This document shows positions 24,961 to 36,400 of a stretch of 64,000 bases of DNA, piece by piece. This DNA comes from Amyelois transitella (taxonomy: Eukaryota > Arthropoda > Insecta > Lepidoptera > Pyralidae): assembly GCF_032362555.1 (NCBI RefSeq), contig NC_083509.1, positions 3,247,001 to 3,311,000 on the forward strand, given 5' to 3'. Positions within the stretch are counted from its first letter, which is position 1. The number at the start of each line of letters is the position of its first letter. The translations under genes and the position numbers were made by a program. The notes under the pieces are model-generated. The model had not been told where the DNA came from. It was given only the letters and a program-made list of their open reading frames with translations, and made no database searches.

Positions 24961-25289
24961 CGGCAACCGTTACGCAAAAATAATCCTTATAGCATGATTC
25001 AGTATTTACGCGCGATGGCTTGTTAGGGTATTTTATTTCATGTATAAGTTTGGTGTTTCTATACCGATTTCGATGATTCTTTTTTTATTGAATAGGTACT
25101 TATATAAACTTTTAAGAATTACGAATGACTGTGAGTGTTATTGGTATTATAAACATCAGAGTAAGCTATTAGGCATTACACGTGTCGTTGTGAGTCAACC
25201 ATAAAAGATAGACTTATGCTGTCTTGGGATATTTTTTTAATAATTTTATGTAGTATGTTTCCGTTATACATGGTTTTGCTGTATCTTTA

Positions 25290-25489
25290 ACCATTAAGGC
25301 TGCACACGCGACGGCAGCTTAAAAAATCAAGTAACTTCTCCCGTTTTCCCAACATTTCCTTTCACTGCTCTTCTCCTAGTGATTGTAGCGTAATGAAAAG
25401 TATACTATAACCTGCTCAGGAGTATGAAGAATAACTTTACCAAGTTTCGTTAAAATCCGTCAAGTAGTTTTTGTTTCTATAAAGAACAT

Positions 25490-25526
<37 letters not shown>

Positions 25527-25655
25527 AAATTTACTGATTGCATTTTTGGCATCAGTATCGATCACTAATCACCCCCTGATAGTTATTTTGAAAATATATT
25601 CCATGTACAGAATTGACCTCTCTACAGATTTATTATAAGTATAGATTTTATTTTT
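25290..25655 (-). mobile_element. (GACA)n-linked Helitron-like element
   Basis: It contains the phrase AAGTTTCGTTAAAATCCGTC, then AGTAGTTTTTGTTTCTATAA, a (GACA)n run at about 25490-25525, and the terminal TTTATTATAAGTATAGAT. This is typical of lepidopteran microsatellite-associated elements. It lies just downstream of the small CS-alpha-beta gene. Confidence 0.6.
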
Positions 25656-25868
25656 AATATATACCACGACAAATGCTGAGGCGGGCCATTTTGGTACAAA
25701 AGTTGTTATAGGTTAATATTTCTCTTCTTGTTATATTCTAATGTACCAAATACACATGTTTTCTTTCTTTCTTTCAAAGCATAATTATAGACTCGTAGCT
25801 ACTTTGCACTCGTAAAAAGGGTTTAGGAAGTCAGGTAAGACAAATAAAAAATACTTATTATTCATAAT

Positions 25869-25874
25869 TTTATT
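25869..25874 (-). terminator. Polyadenylation signal of the CS-alpha-beta peptide gene
   Basis: TTTATT on the + strand gives AATAAA on the minus strand, about 70 bases past the stop codon at 25941. Confidence 0.55.
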
Positions 25875-25940
25875 GACAAAGATTTTGCTCTCGTTAACGT
25901 AAAATTACCGAACTTGGTGTGTTATTTTCAAGTTCAATTT

Positions 25941-27071
25941 TTAATTATAACATTGACACTCGCTCCCTGAAATGCACCGTCCGTGCAGCCATCCGTATAA
26001 CTTGCAAAGAAAATCACACAAGCCGTTGGCGCAACTCTCAAGGGCCACCACACCCGTGGCTGTAATTAGGTTATCCAAAGTATTGGCTGAAATTAAAAAA
26101 AAATACTGCGTTATATTTGAGAGTGCACAATACATGTATGAAGGGTGTGGGGATTTTAGATTTTTTTCTAATTCAAAGAGGTTTTGTCAATACATGTAAG
26201 ACAGTAAAAATTGAGTATCTGTACATTAAGAGGAGTAACAGAATACAAAAATATATATTTGGATTTTTTTCTGTATGATATAACTTCGAAACTACTCAAC
26301 GGATTTGGACGCGGTTTTCACAGGTGATTAACATATAATTAGGAACATTGTTGTTAAATGTTTCGTCAAAATCGGTTAAGGGAAAAAGAAGTTTCGGTTA
26401 AATTTAATTTACTTCAAGCACTGCTTAAACTTTTAAACTGAGTTGAATGCGGTTTACATAAACGTATTTAATTTACACATAGCTAAAATTTCTACTTTGT
26501 TTTGGATAAGTATTTATAAATGGCACGGAAAATGAATTTGATCTGAAATAGATCAGGACAATTATAATTTCCACAGTTTACGCCAAATGCGACGTACACG
26601 CGGGCGGAGCCGCGAGCAACAGCTAGTTTATATACAAGTGATTCGAAAAGGAAATTTTCCTAGCTTGTTTTTTCTCATGCAAACTCCTTGATAAATTGAT
26701 CAGTCTTAGTATGGAAAAGTATAGATAATTTTGCTTCGCTTTTTACTTTATGTATATATGTTTTTATGGAAACCCCCTCAGTTTCATCATAATTTTCAAA
26801 TAATGCTGTCAAAATTAATAAGAAACGTGCCGTATTATTATTTTCCATTGATGGCGTAAAAGGTTATTAATGGTATAGGCACATTCATCTAGTGCAGCAT
26901 CATCCGGAACAAACGCCAAGAGAATTGAGTTAAAAACAATCTGAATAACTTACCTTGATTGTCTCCCAAGTCATCAACTACGATTATGGTATATTGGTAC
27001 CTTGACTTATTGAGAAAAATACTAGCCCCGGCAAGGGCTAATACAAGAACAAAAATTATCAGGAACTTCAT
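25941..27071 (-). CDS. Secreted single-domain CS-alpha-beta (defensin-like) peptide
   Basis: There are two exons on the minus strand: 27071-26954 and 26086-25941. They are joined in phase 1 across a GTAAGT..TTTCAG intron, giving 87 residues. Exon 1 starts MKFLIIFVLVLALAGAS, a clear signal peptide (cleavage probably after residue 17), followed by a propeptide-like segment with VVDD. Exon 2 ends with six cysteines spaced C-x4-C-x3-C-x9-C-x5-C-x-C, the CS-alpha-beta signature, and finishes two residues after the last cysteine. The short first loop (x4) is like the X-tox modules on the other side of the window and unlike classical insect defensins, whose first loop is longer. The residues before the first cysteine (ALES-C) also resemble X-tox module 8 (SLES-C). 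A defence peptide is the likely role. I infer kinship with X-tox from phase, spacing and linkage. Confidence 0.85.
26230..26625 (+). mobile_element. Helitron-like element inside the peptide gene intron
   Basis: It runs from about TCTGTATGATATAACTTCG to GGGCGGAGCCGCGAGCAACAG followed by CTAGT, a terminus shared by many lepidopteran Helitron-like repeats. It lies in the single intron (26087-26953) of the CS-alpha-beta peptide gene. Confidence 0.55.
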
Positions 27072-28512
27072 GTTAGAGGTCTGAATATAATCTTTTAAAG
27101 TAAAACAAGTACTTTCTACGAAGTCTAAAGTATGACTGAGCTTGCTTAGCCGAAAACATTACTATAATATCTCGCTGCCAAAAGTTATCAAAAACTATGC
27201 AGCGGTTGTTATAGGTATACATACAGAACGATACACTGGCTTATTCACTGATACATTATGCTTACAAAATTGTCTGAGCGAAAAAACATATTGCCCGCGA
27301 TTTTCTTTCAGAGCAGAAGATGATTCTTTTAGACAAAATTGGTGAAGAAATCTATCCCACCACCGCCCATGGGTCTACCAACCTTACGGCTATACGAGCA
27401 GAATCCTGGGACTAGTTCGCTGCTCTTGACAGCGCACCCTTTCTTGACTCCCTACAAAATCTTTATACTTAGTGCCTTTTAGTTCCGTATAAATCGATAC
27501 ACGTTATCGTCGAATGGTCGCCCTGATCTGGTAACCTGAAGACCTTTACTAGACCTGATTTTCTTATTTTAAAAATAAAAATCCAAGACACCATCTTGGA
27601 TTATGAAATTTCTTTCGTTACCTCTCTGAAAGCCGCTCCGAAGGAATAACAAATATCAAACTATCAATATTTTGTTTACAAATGAGTCACGAGCACAAGT
27701 TTAGATGTTTTTTTTTTTATTTATATAATAATATAACCGGAACGAAAAGAATCAGAGTAAAAACGTTTCTATGAGAAATAATTTTTATTATTCTAAGTTA
27801 ATACCCATCAAACAAACGCTACAAATGTCCATTTTCGGCGTTCGCCGAGGATGATCAAATTACGCTATAATGAACGTTGACGAATTTTCGCTTTAATCAT
27901 CGCATTGTCCACTAATTTATATTGTGACGGTATCATGGCAATATTTAGCTAATGGAACGGAAAGTCTAAATTGGACATTCAGTAGAGCCTGCGCTCGGAA
28001 TAACATTGATAACTAACGTTAACAACGTTACGGCGCATAATTTTGGAGTTCGACAACTTTCTTGCTGATTGTAATTCTATCCGCAATTAAGACGAGATCT
28101 TTAATGTTCGCAAGTAAAATTGAATTGTTTATGGTAGCTAAATCTTTTGAATCAGTAAAAAAAATCTGCGGGCTCTTTTTATTAACAGATGCAAAAGTAC
28201 AAAGTTTAGTTTGTAATAAGGTAATATAAATCCACAAAAATTGTAATCAGTCGTCCGTTACATCCCAATTCATTTGTCCACTCTTGCTAAATTATTCTCT
28301 TGCTAAATTACTCTTGCTATTCAGATTAACAAAATATACATACGATACTCTAAGGTTATATACCTTTCTATGTAGCCCTCTGTACACCGTTTTTACATAC
28401 CTACAGACATACATCATGCTATATTCCTTACAGGGTAGACAGAGCCAAAATTTTTAAGGCATACTACTTACATATTGGTACATTTTAATGAAACAATGCT
28501 TTCAATATAAAA
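27072..28512. other. Intergenic region between peptide gene and MAK16
   Basis: It contains a repeat at about 27355-27480 whose reverse complement recurs at about 62840-62965 (shared GTAGGGAGT, AAGAAAGGGTGCGCTGT and CCATGGG), and a SINE-like fragment at about 28430-28470. A 69-codon minus frame at 28028-28237 has no family features that I recognise. Confidence 0.5.
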
Positions 28513-31500
28513 TCAATGTTTTATTTTCTTTCTAGACACATTAACAACTGGTTCTGTTTCATATTCTATTTCAACGCGAGGCTTCTTTCTGCTTACTTTC
28601 TCAGCGACATCCTGTAAATCAAATAATATTGCATAAAAATCATCAGTAAGTTTTGACAAAAAAATTCAATCTGAACTTCTTAAACCAATGCTAATAATTA
28701 TACATACATAAATCACGCCTCTTTCCCGAAGGAGTAGGCAGAGACTACCATCTTTCCACTTGCCACGATCCCTGCATACTTCTTTCGCTTCATCCACATT
28801 CATACGTCTCTCCATGCAAGCTGAATTGTATAACGCATTACTTTAATATTATATCTCATTCCTTAGGGGTTAACCTGGCGTAAGAAAAAAATGATGACGT
28901 TTAGTTTACAAAACCAAAAATAAAAACCAACCTCAATATCAGAAGTTTCAGACTCGAAACCGCTGCCAACATCAGCATCTTCCCTCCTTCCTGAATCGCT
29001 TTCCTGAAATCATATTAAAAAATCATTAATAATTAAAAGCAAGTATTTTTAACACATTTTAATTATAGCACCAACATACAGTACTACCACTGTTATAAAG
29101 TCGCTTCGGCAAAATACGAGTATGCAAACGACGACGTGTCTGGAATAACTGCATTTAAAATTTAAAAGATAGCCAAAGCAGGACTCTTTTAGGACAAATG
29201 CAATGTATTTATTTATTGTTATAATGTATGTATTTTGTAATATGCATGTGCAATTTATCGCACCACCAACTTAAAGTTTTTTCTGTTTGGTCAGCTGATA
29301 GACTGGTAGAGAATGCCAAACTGCATTAAGTACACCCATTGTATATTTTTCTTTTGTGCAATAAAGTTTTAGAAAAATAAATGTACCTATGAAAATGGTC
29401 AATAGGCGCACCCTGGGCTCCACTCTGGAGGTTAGGATATAACCAGGATGGACGCCAGGAGGAAGAAACCAATGCATTATGATTGACACGCATTTAAGTC
29501 GCGTGGCTTGTCTCGATCTCATAAAGTCAAATCACAAATGCATACAGTCATGCACAATTAATATTAAGCAAGATACAAACATTTATCTTTTTTCTACACT
29601 AGTATTAATACCTCATCACTGTCCTGATCACTCTCGGCTTCAACAAACTCGTCCGTTTCCTCCATGGTTTTCTCCAACTCCTTTTCTAACTCCGGTTCTA
29701 TCTCCATCTCCCTCTCCTCCTCATCTTCCCTCTCGCTCTCACTTTCCCCTGAAACCTCTTCCGCTTTCAGCGCCGCGTCGAAAGCCATTTGTGGGAAATT
29801 GTAAATGTCGTTATACTGAAAATAATAATAGGTAATAAATACATTATAATTTTTTCTCAATTTATATCTATATATAAAAATATGCCTATAACCTCTATAG
29901 TGTCTGAAATTACGTTGATATTTGAAATATAAAACATAAATGATATATCCAATGGTAGCAGCTGCTATACTAACTAGCCCAGGGTCAGCTGAAAACACTT
30001 TGCTCTCATACCACATCAAATGTGTGTGATGGGAGCATGTATTTTATTAGTTTTATTTAAAATTCTATTGGTTTCGAAATAACCAATAGAATAAAGTATA
30101 AACAAATAAAATATAGTCACGCATACGCATCCTCAATGCTTTTAATGTGCGTTGCCTTATTTATTCTGAATTTTCCTTTATATTTTGGTTGACTGTAAGA
30201 AATCCCGACAAAGATAAGTCGGCCGTTGTACACATTCTTCTAAATCCAAATGACTTTTTTTATACTTTGTAATATTTCTTTTTGTAATAAAGAGTTTACA
30301 AACAATCAGACAATGTACAATAAATGGTATGGAACCCTCCACTTGGTAGTCTAACCATACTTAGCCCGTTTCAAAAGTTTTTTTTTAAATTTATACTTAC
30401 AGTTCCTTTCTTCAGCCTCTCCAGCAGTTGTTTCTCAATAGCATTGTCTATTCTAGCCGCAACCAGAGCCTTCTCTTCCCTCCTCCTCTCTCTTCTTTCT
30501 ATCTTTCTCTGTATTGGAACTAACTCTTTCCTGAAATACAGATTTTACATAAGCTATTTACTTAAGTAGTCACAAAAAATATTTTTTATAAAGTACAAAA
30601 TGAAGTTTGGTTTCTGCGACACAGTTAAATAACTTCTGCAGATGTCATCATTATCCAAATATTTTTTTAATTTTCGTTTTAAAGTGTTGTGTGGTTCCCA
30701 GCAGTGCGGTGTGATTCCCGGCACAAATATAAAAATGAAGGGCCACTCCATCTCTTTCCATGGATATTGTTAAATTGACTTACAAATACAAATAAATACA
30801 AATACTTTATTTGCTATAAATGCGGCATAGGGATAGGCTAATAAATTTAGGAATCTTCTTTTAGGCAATGGGCTAGCAACTGTTACTATTCAAATCTCAA
30901 TTCTATAATTAAGCCTAACAGCTGAACATGGCCAACAAACAGTCTTTCCGTTGAAAAGTTTAAAGACTGTTGTCTCTGTCATCTACATGATTAAATTAAT
31001 GAATGTGACTGTGAAGTATTATCCCAATTCATCCATAATTTATAATTCCCATTATTATTTTAACTAGATGGCCAGATTGACTTTATATCACCCTTTAACA
31101 TTCCCTTAACCATGACAAACATTTCAGTTTCAAAAACTTGTGTTATAGAGAGATGATGTAATAGATTTTAGATAAACATAATGGAATACTTACACTCTCC
31201 TTAGTTTCAGTTTTCTCATACGTATAAGATATTGTGTTATTTTTACAAACCGCTGTTTGCATTTTGCCTTGATAAATGCTGGCCAGTACAAAAGGTTTTC
31301 ATTGATCTGATATATGGCTTTCTCAAAATTGCGAGAAAGTTTCACTTTCTCCCATTGCTTTGCTGGAAACATAATCCTGAAAGAAGGATTATATAAATAT
31401 CTTCAAAACCATTATTGATTTGATTCTTATAACAGGCAGTAGGCAGTCATCTGAGTAAAAGTCAAAGTTATTTCTACTTGAGCTTTGATATTCTTAACAG

Positions 31501-32130
31501 TGCAAAAATATGGTACACACCCATGATAAATGACACTTCTTAGGTACTGCTAGTCTAAAAATTTTTAATTTTCAATACCATGGACATTTATTCACTTAAT
31601 CACTTCCAATTGAGTGGATTGCACCCAAATATGAGCACTCTAAACAGTTGCCTTATTTGCCTACATACAGACCGACACTGATTCTTAATACAGAGCATTT
31701 AGATGTTACAGTTAGATGTACCGATGCATGCAAAACTGACTTCCGAAAGTTAAATCTTAACAATACCTTTCTGCAGTCCTCATGTACAAATAAATAATAC
31801 CATTTTCTTCTCTGATTGTAGCATATCTACTGTTTGCGAGTGGACATGATGCCCTACTACAAAGACCTGTGAGGTTATATTCATTACGGCAAAATTGTTG
31901 AGTCTTCGTACTGGAAATAAAAAAAGCATAATTATGTCAGACTTTTATTGAGTAACAGACAGATTTTCACAGTTTATTTATTACTACTTACGTTACTTTG
32001 TGTGAACAATGCTTCTTGTTGATGATAGCCCAAACCACCTAAAAATATACGTACAATAATCAAAATAATTGTAAATGTATTAAATAGTAAATCTATTGCG
32101 GGCAAAATAACTTACATCATCGTGCTGCAT
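28513..32130 (-). CDS. MAK16: MAK16, 60S ribosomal subunit biogenesis factor
   Basis: Eight minus-strand exons join in frame: 32130-32116, 32038-31992, 31910-31767, 31376-31194, 30530-30401, 29815-29612, 29003-28932, 28611-28513. They give 297 residues, against about 300 in other animals. Landmarks: the N-terminal MQHDDV.W; the four-cysteine segment [19 protein letters not shown] typical of MAK16; then [39 protein letters not shown], a basic helix, DIYNFP, a long acidic tract, and the terminal [12 protein letters not shown]16 is a nucleolar protein needed for early 27S pre-rRNA processing and 60S assembly. The first coding exon holds only five codons. An AATAAA overlaps the last codons. It is divergently paired with the kinesin gene 1.29 kb away. 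I am confident of the identity; splice sites are by consensus. Confidence 0.96.
30690..31000 (-). repeat. SINE-like repeat in a MAK16 intron
   Basis: This copy of the family described at 8500 starts at GTGTGGTTCCCAGCAG and is interrupted by about 60 bp of ACAAATACAAATA-rich sequence. It continues with GGCAATGGGCTAGCAACTG and CAGCTGAACATGGCC and ends near 31000. Confidence 0.6.
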
Positions 32131-33415
32131 GATAGCAATATATTGATACTATTAAATAAATGTATTCAAATTACTTGATAAATTCAATCAAAATCAAATT
32201 AGATCTTTCACACGTGCAACAGTGCGGCTGACAGATACAGTTGACAAATAGAATGGATATATAATAATGACAACTAACTGACAATGACAACATCAAGCTA
32301 CAAAGAAAAATAGTTGCGTGCCAACGACAACAAAATTTAACAACCTAGTACATGTTAGAGATGCGGATAATATGTTAATATTACATGTTACTTTACTACT
32401 TATACTACATAATAATTGTACTTTTATGTACCGTTTCCCATTACCGAAAATCACAATCACGAAAAATTATAATAGATGATTTCACATGTCTTACGGGCAA
32501 GGAAATTTGAAAAAGAAATATTGTTTAGTTCTCAGTGTTAAAAATATACAATTGTTAATTTATTTTTATTATTTTCTTTATCGCTCGCAAGCTGATAATG
32601 TTTTTTAGTGATAAATTGGCTACTGAATCATTTAGAACGTCTGAAATTGTTCAAGTGGAGTATATGATTCAAAATTAAGTAGGTAGGTACATACTTCTTC
32701 CTGGTATAAAAGCTTGGACCATGGTTGTTGGGGTTGGGTTTCAGAATATTTCTTTATTTTTAAGGTTATTTTTTGAGTAGTGTTTTGTTGGTTCCCGTTT
32801 TGTCAGTGGAAAAGTAAAGACCGTGTTTTTGCAATCTCTTTATTTTATTTATTCCTGCCGCTAGTTAGGGGCATCTCTGGAACAAGGAGAACTGCGGGTC
32901 TACCGGGCAAAACGGATCCATAACAATGGTAAAAGCTGAACTAGCTAAATATACAAAGAAAGAACCCTTAGTCACTGTTAACGACGGATGGTCAATTGAT
33001 CAGGTTAGGTAAAATATACACGTCAGGTTCAAATATCTTTTTGGACAAATTGGACGGATTAAAAAATAAAAATAACGAAAAAAAACATTTAGCCGCACCA
33101 CCCAATATATTTATATATTAAAACCTTTTTTTAGTATTTGGCAAATAATAATAAGCGTAAACTATTTCTAACTTTTGCCAACCCTATTTTCCACTGCTAT
33201 TTTCACTTCACCGACAATTGACTTCATTACTTCATTTTTTTAAAACTGTCGGTTATTTTCGTTTAACTTATGTTGTGTCAGTGCACTGTGAATTTTGTTT
33301 ACGTTTTATTTCGTTAATTTCGTGGTAGTATTTATTGCAAAAATGCTGAATACGAAAAATTCATAGAGAAACATCGTGTCTCGTTATTTGAATTGGAAAT
33401 AAAATATGAAGAAAA
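32131..33415. promoter_or_regulatory. Divergent promoter region between MAK16 and the kinesin
   Basis: The two genes start head to head with 1,285 bases between start codons. A TATA box (TATAAAAG, 32705-32712) followed by a small open frame at 32926 breaks the region. Two short upstream open frames precede the kinesin start: 33343-33366 (7 codons) and 33406-33423, the second overlapping the kinesin ATG. Whether they lie in the mRNA is unknown. Confidence 0.4.
32926..33003 (+). CDS. Candidate short first exon of unknown identity
   Basis: An ATG in good context (AACAATGG) opens 26 codons, MVKAELAKY..., ending at CAG|GTTAGG, a fair donor, in phase 0. About 220 bases upstream is a TATA box (TATAAAAG). 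I cannot find a partner exon. It may be a transposon relic (the block 32700-33010 has LTR-like order: TATA, then leader, then ATG) or an alternative exon. I have no family assignment. Confidence 0.25.
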
Positions 33416-36400
33416 ATGAGTGATAATATAAAAGTAGTTGTCAAAGTTAGACCTCTAATTTCTCGTGAAATAGAAGGGAAAGCTGTGTGCCAATGGCGTG
33501 TAAAAAACAATTCACTCTATCAGTTAGATGAGAATGGAAAAGACTTTGGTCCCTGTTACACATTTGGTAAGTGCACCTTATTTTTAGGTTACCATCACCT
33601 TTGCGCTACGCATTTGCGATGAACGCTAGAATCTTGTCATTAGTTCGAGGTCACGAAGACGTTATGTTGTTACAGACAAAGTTTACGGTGTGGAAACGAA
33701 GACTTCTGACGTGTTCCAAGATGTAGCTAAGCCGATAGTTGAGGCCGCTACCGCTGGCTTCAACGGAACTATATTCGCTTATGGTCAAACCTCCTCAGGG
33801 AAAACATATACAATGTCGGGCACAGAAGATTCCCCTGGTATCATACCCCTTGCTGTGTACAATCTGTTTGAGATTATCAAAAATATCCCGGACAGAGATT
33901 TTTTAGTAAGGTATTTTTGTTTTCTTTATTCACTACCAGGTCAGTGGAATAGACATTAAAACATTTTATATAGGTATCTGTGTTTAGGCACCCAATAACA
34001 TTTGTAATTCTATACATAAAACATATTATTGATATGTAGTAAAACTAGAGAAAAAATGTGAAGGTTACAAACTAATAATTTTTTGATGCAATTATTCTTA
34101 TGAAATGTTTTTGAAGCTGTTGCCTCAGGTATTTAAACAAGCAGACAAATATGGCAATCTAAATTGAATTGTGTTTGTGTGGGTGTTGCATTGTGCAATC
34201 ACGTTTTTGTCAGATTATATCATCATGCTTAAAATGTCTTGAGACTTCTGAAGCAAGCATAATACTAAGGAGCTTTTAGAATATTCACATGCTTAAAATG
34301 TTTACATGCAATAAATTAAACTTTAGTTTTTTCATAGCTATAACATTAACTTTATTGTATGAACAATGTTTACTGTAACTTAATTTACAGAGTTTCATAC
34401 ATTGAAATATACAATGAAGCCTTGAAAGACTTGCTGAATATTGAAAAGAAAAATGTCAAAGTCCACGAGACTTTTCAAGGTGTAAGGGTTGATGCCACAG
34501 AACATGTCACTGCATCCCCAGAGGAAGTTCTGAAATACTTAAAAGAGGTGGGTTACTCTGTTGTGTAAATTGATGCTTTTCATTCATCTAATATTTTTTT
34601 GTATTATTCACTTGTATGTGATAAAGTAGTGATTGGTCATCTTGCATCTCCATTTAGCTAGTTTTTCTGTTAATGAAAATGCAAATTTATTACCTAGAAT
34701 TGTGATATTTATAACAGAGACCAGATTTAAAATACTCTAATATAATCTAAAAAGTCACAATTTTTGGGTCTACATTCTCTAAGAATAGTTCCAACTGAAT
34801 AAATATCTTTTTATTCCAGGTGTCATAAAACTTGCCTGTAACCTTTCTTTTTATTTTCCAGGGAGAAGCTAATAGACAGACCGGCGCTACAAACATGAAT
34901 GAAATCAGTAGCAGATCACATTCAATATTTCAAATTGTAAGTATACTTGTACTTATTGTGACAGTTTACGATTTTGATTAACAGAAAGTTTTTGGTACAG
35001 ACCTTTGAAAAATGTACATCATAATAAGAGCATAGAATTTGACGCCTAATAAAGCAAAAAAAAACATACGTATAATCTCGTTTTTATTCCCACTGCAGAG
35101 TAGACAGAGCTGACAGTCTAAAAGATGAAAAGGCTATGGTTACTTAATTTTACTTAACTGTTTATGTCTAGACTATAATTGAAAAAAAGTCTGCACGTGT
35201 GAAACATTTTGTTTTCGTTTTGTTGTGCTATTTCTGTAATGATGTTTTTAATGCAATAAACATATTTTTTTTGCCTACCAGACAATTGAATCTAGAGAGC
35301 ATATAGAAGGCGAGGCCGAAGCGGCTGGTTGCGTCAACGTGTCCCAGTTGAATCTAGTGGATCTGGCAGGTTCGGAGCGTGCGGGACAGACAGGAGCAAC
35401 GGGCATTCGCTTCAAAGAGGGCACGCATATCAACAAGTCATTGTCTGCCCTTGCTCTTGTCATTAAACAGCTATCTGAAGATCCAAACAAGTTAGTGTAT
35501 ATCTAATGTTGCCTAAGAAATGTGTGTTTTTAGTTAATTAGTTGCCTAGTTGGGCCTTTCGATTCCTTTCACATATCACAAAGAAGCCGTTGTCATTGCT
35601 CTTGCACTCATTATTAAGCAGTTGTCTGAATCATTCATCATTGACATAATTTGTACAGTACGTACGGTAATATGTGCATATCTTATAATATTTATATTGA
35701 AATCATTAATTTTAAATTCTACACATGCTCATTAGAAGCAGCAGTATGTAATATACTTCAAGTTATGTTGACGTGATTAAGTGATAGGTACCTTGTATCC
35801 AATTTTAAAAAAAGATCTATTCATTACTTGGGAAATATGTTCATAAATTTTTGGCTTCCTGGTGTTGTCCTGATATAGGCCTTAGGCCTCATCTTACTTA
35901 GCACCAGGCAGATAGAGATCAAGCGCACTCCTACCTATTATATATATAAAAAAAAGTTATTGTATCTAAGTAAACAGCGGAGGTGTATAGTATAAAGACT
36001 GTCCAGATATGGATATTCGGTTCATATTATGATTGAATCTTATTTGTCATTCCTTGTAATTAAGTTTTTTATTGTTTTAAAATGTACAAATATATTGTAG
36101 TTACATAATGAATGCTACACAATCGCCATCTAATAATGTGTCCATGCAATTGATAACATAATAAACAATGTCTGCAGATTTGCCAACTATCGAGACAGCA
36201 AGTTGACTCGCATCCTACAAAATTCTCTGGGCGGCAATGCCAAGACCAGTATAATATGTGCTGTCACACCTGCTGCCGTTGAAGAAACCATCTCCACATT
36301 GCAGTAAGGCCCTATAATTTTTTTTAAATTTGTGTTTAGTTAAAGCAGTTGCAGCTCAAGTTGAATTAGAGGTTGCGTAGCTCAGACAGATGTAGCTTGG

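Noticed and set aside
24397..24997. Plus-strand open frames in the GC-rich block
   Set aside because: They are shadows of the minus-strand Jockey-type reverse-transcriptase fragment.
28028..28237. 69-codon minus-strand open frame
   Set aside because: Amino-acid composition is plausible, but there is no signal, domain or splice context; not enough to call a gene.
29816..30019. Extra N-terminal coding sequence on the MAK16 exon at 29612-29815
   Set aside because: The frame stays open upstream but lacks MAK16 similarity, and a good acceptor at 29816-29817 marks the exon edge.
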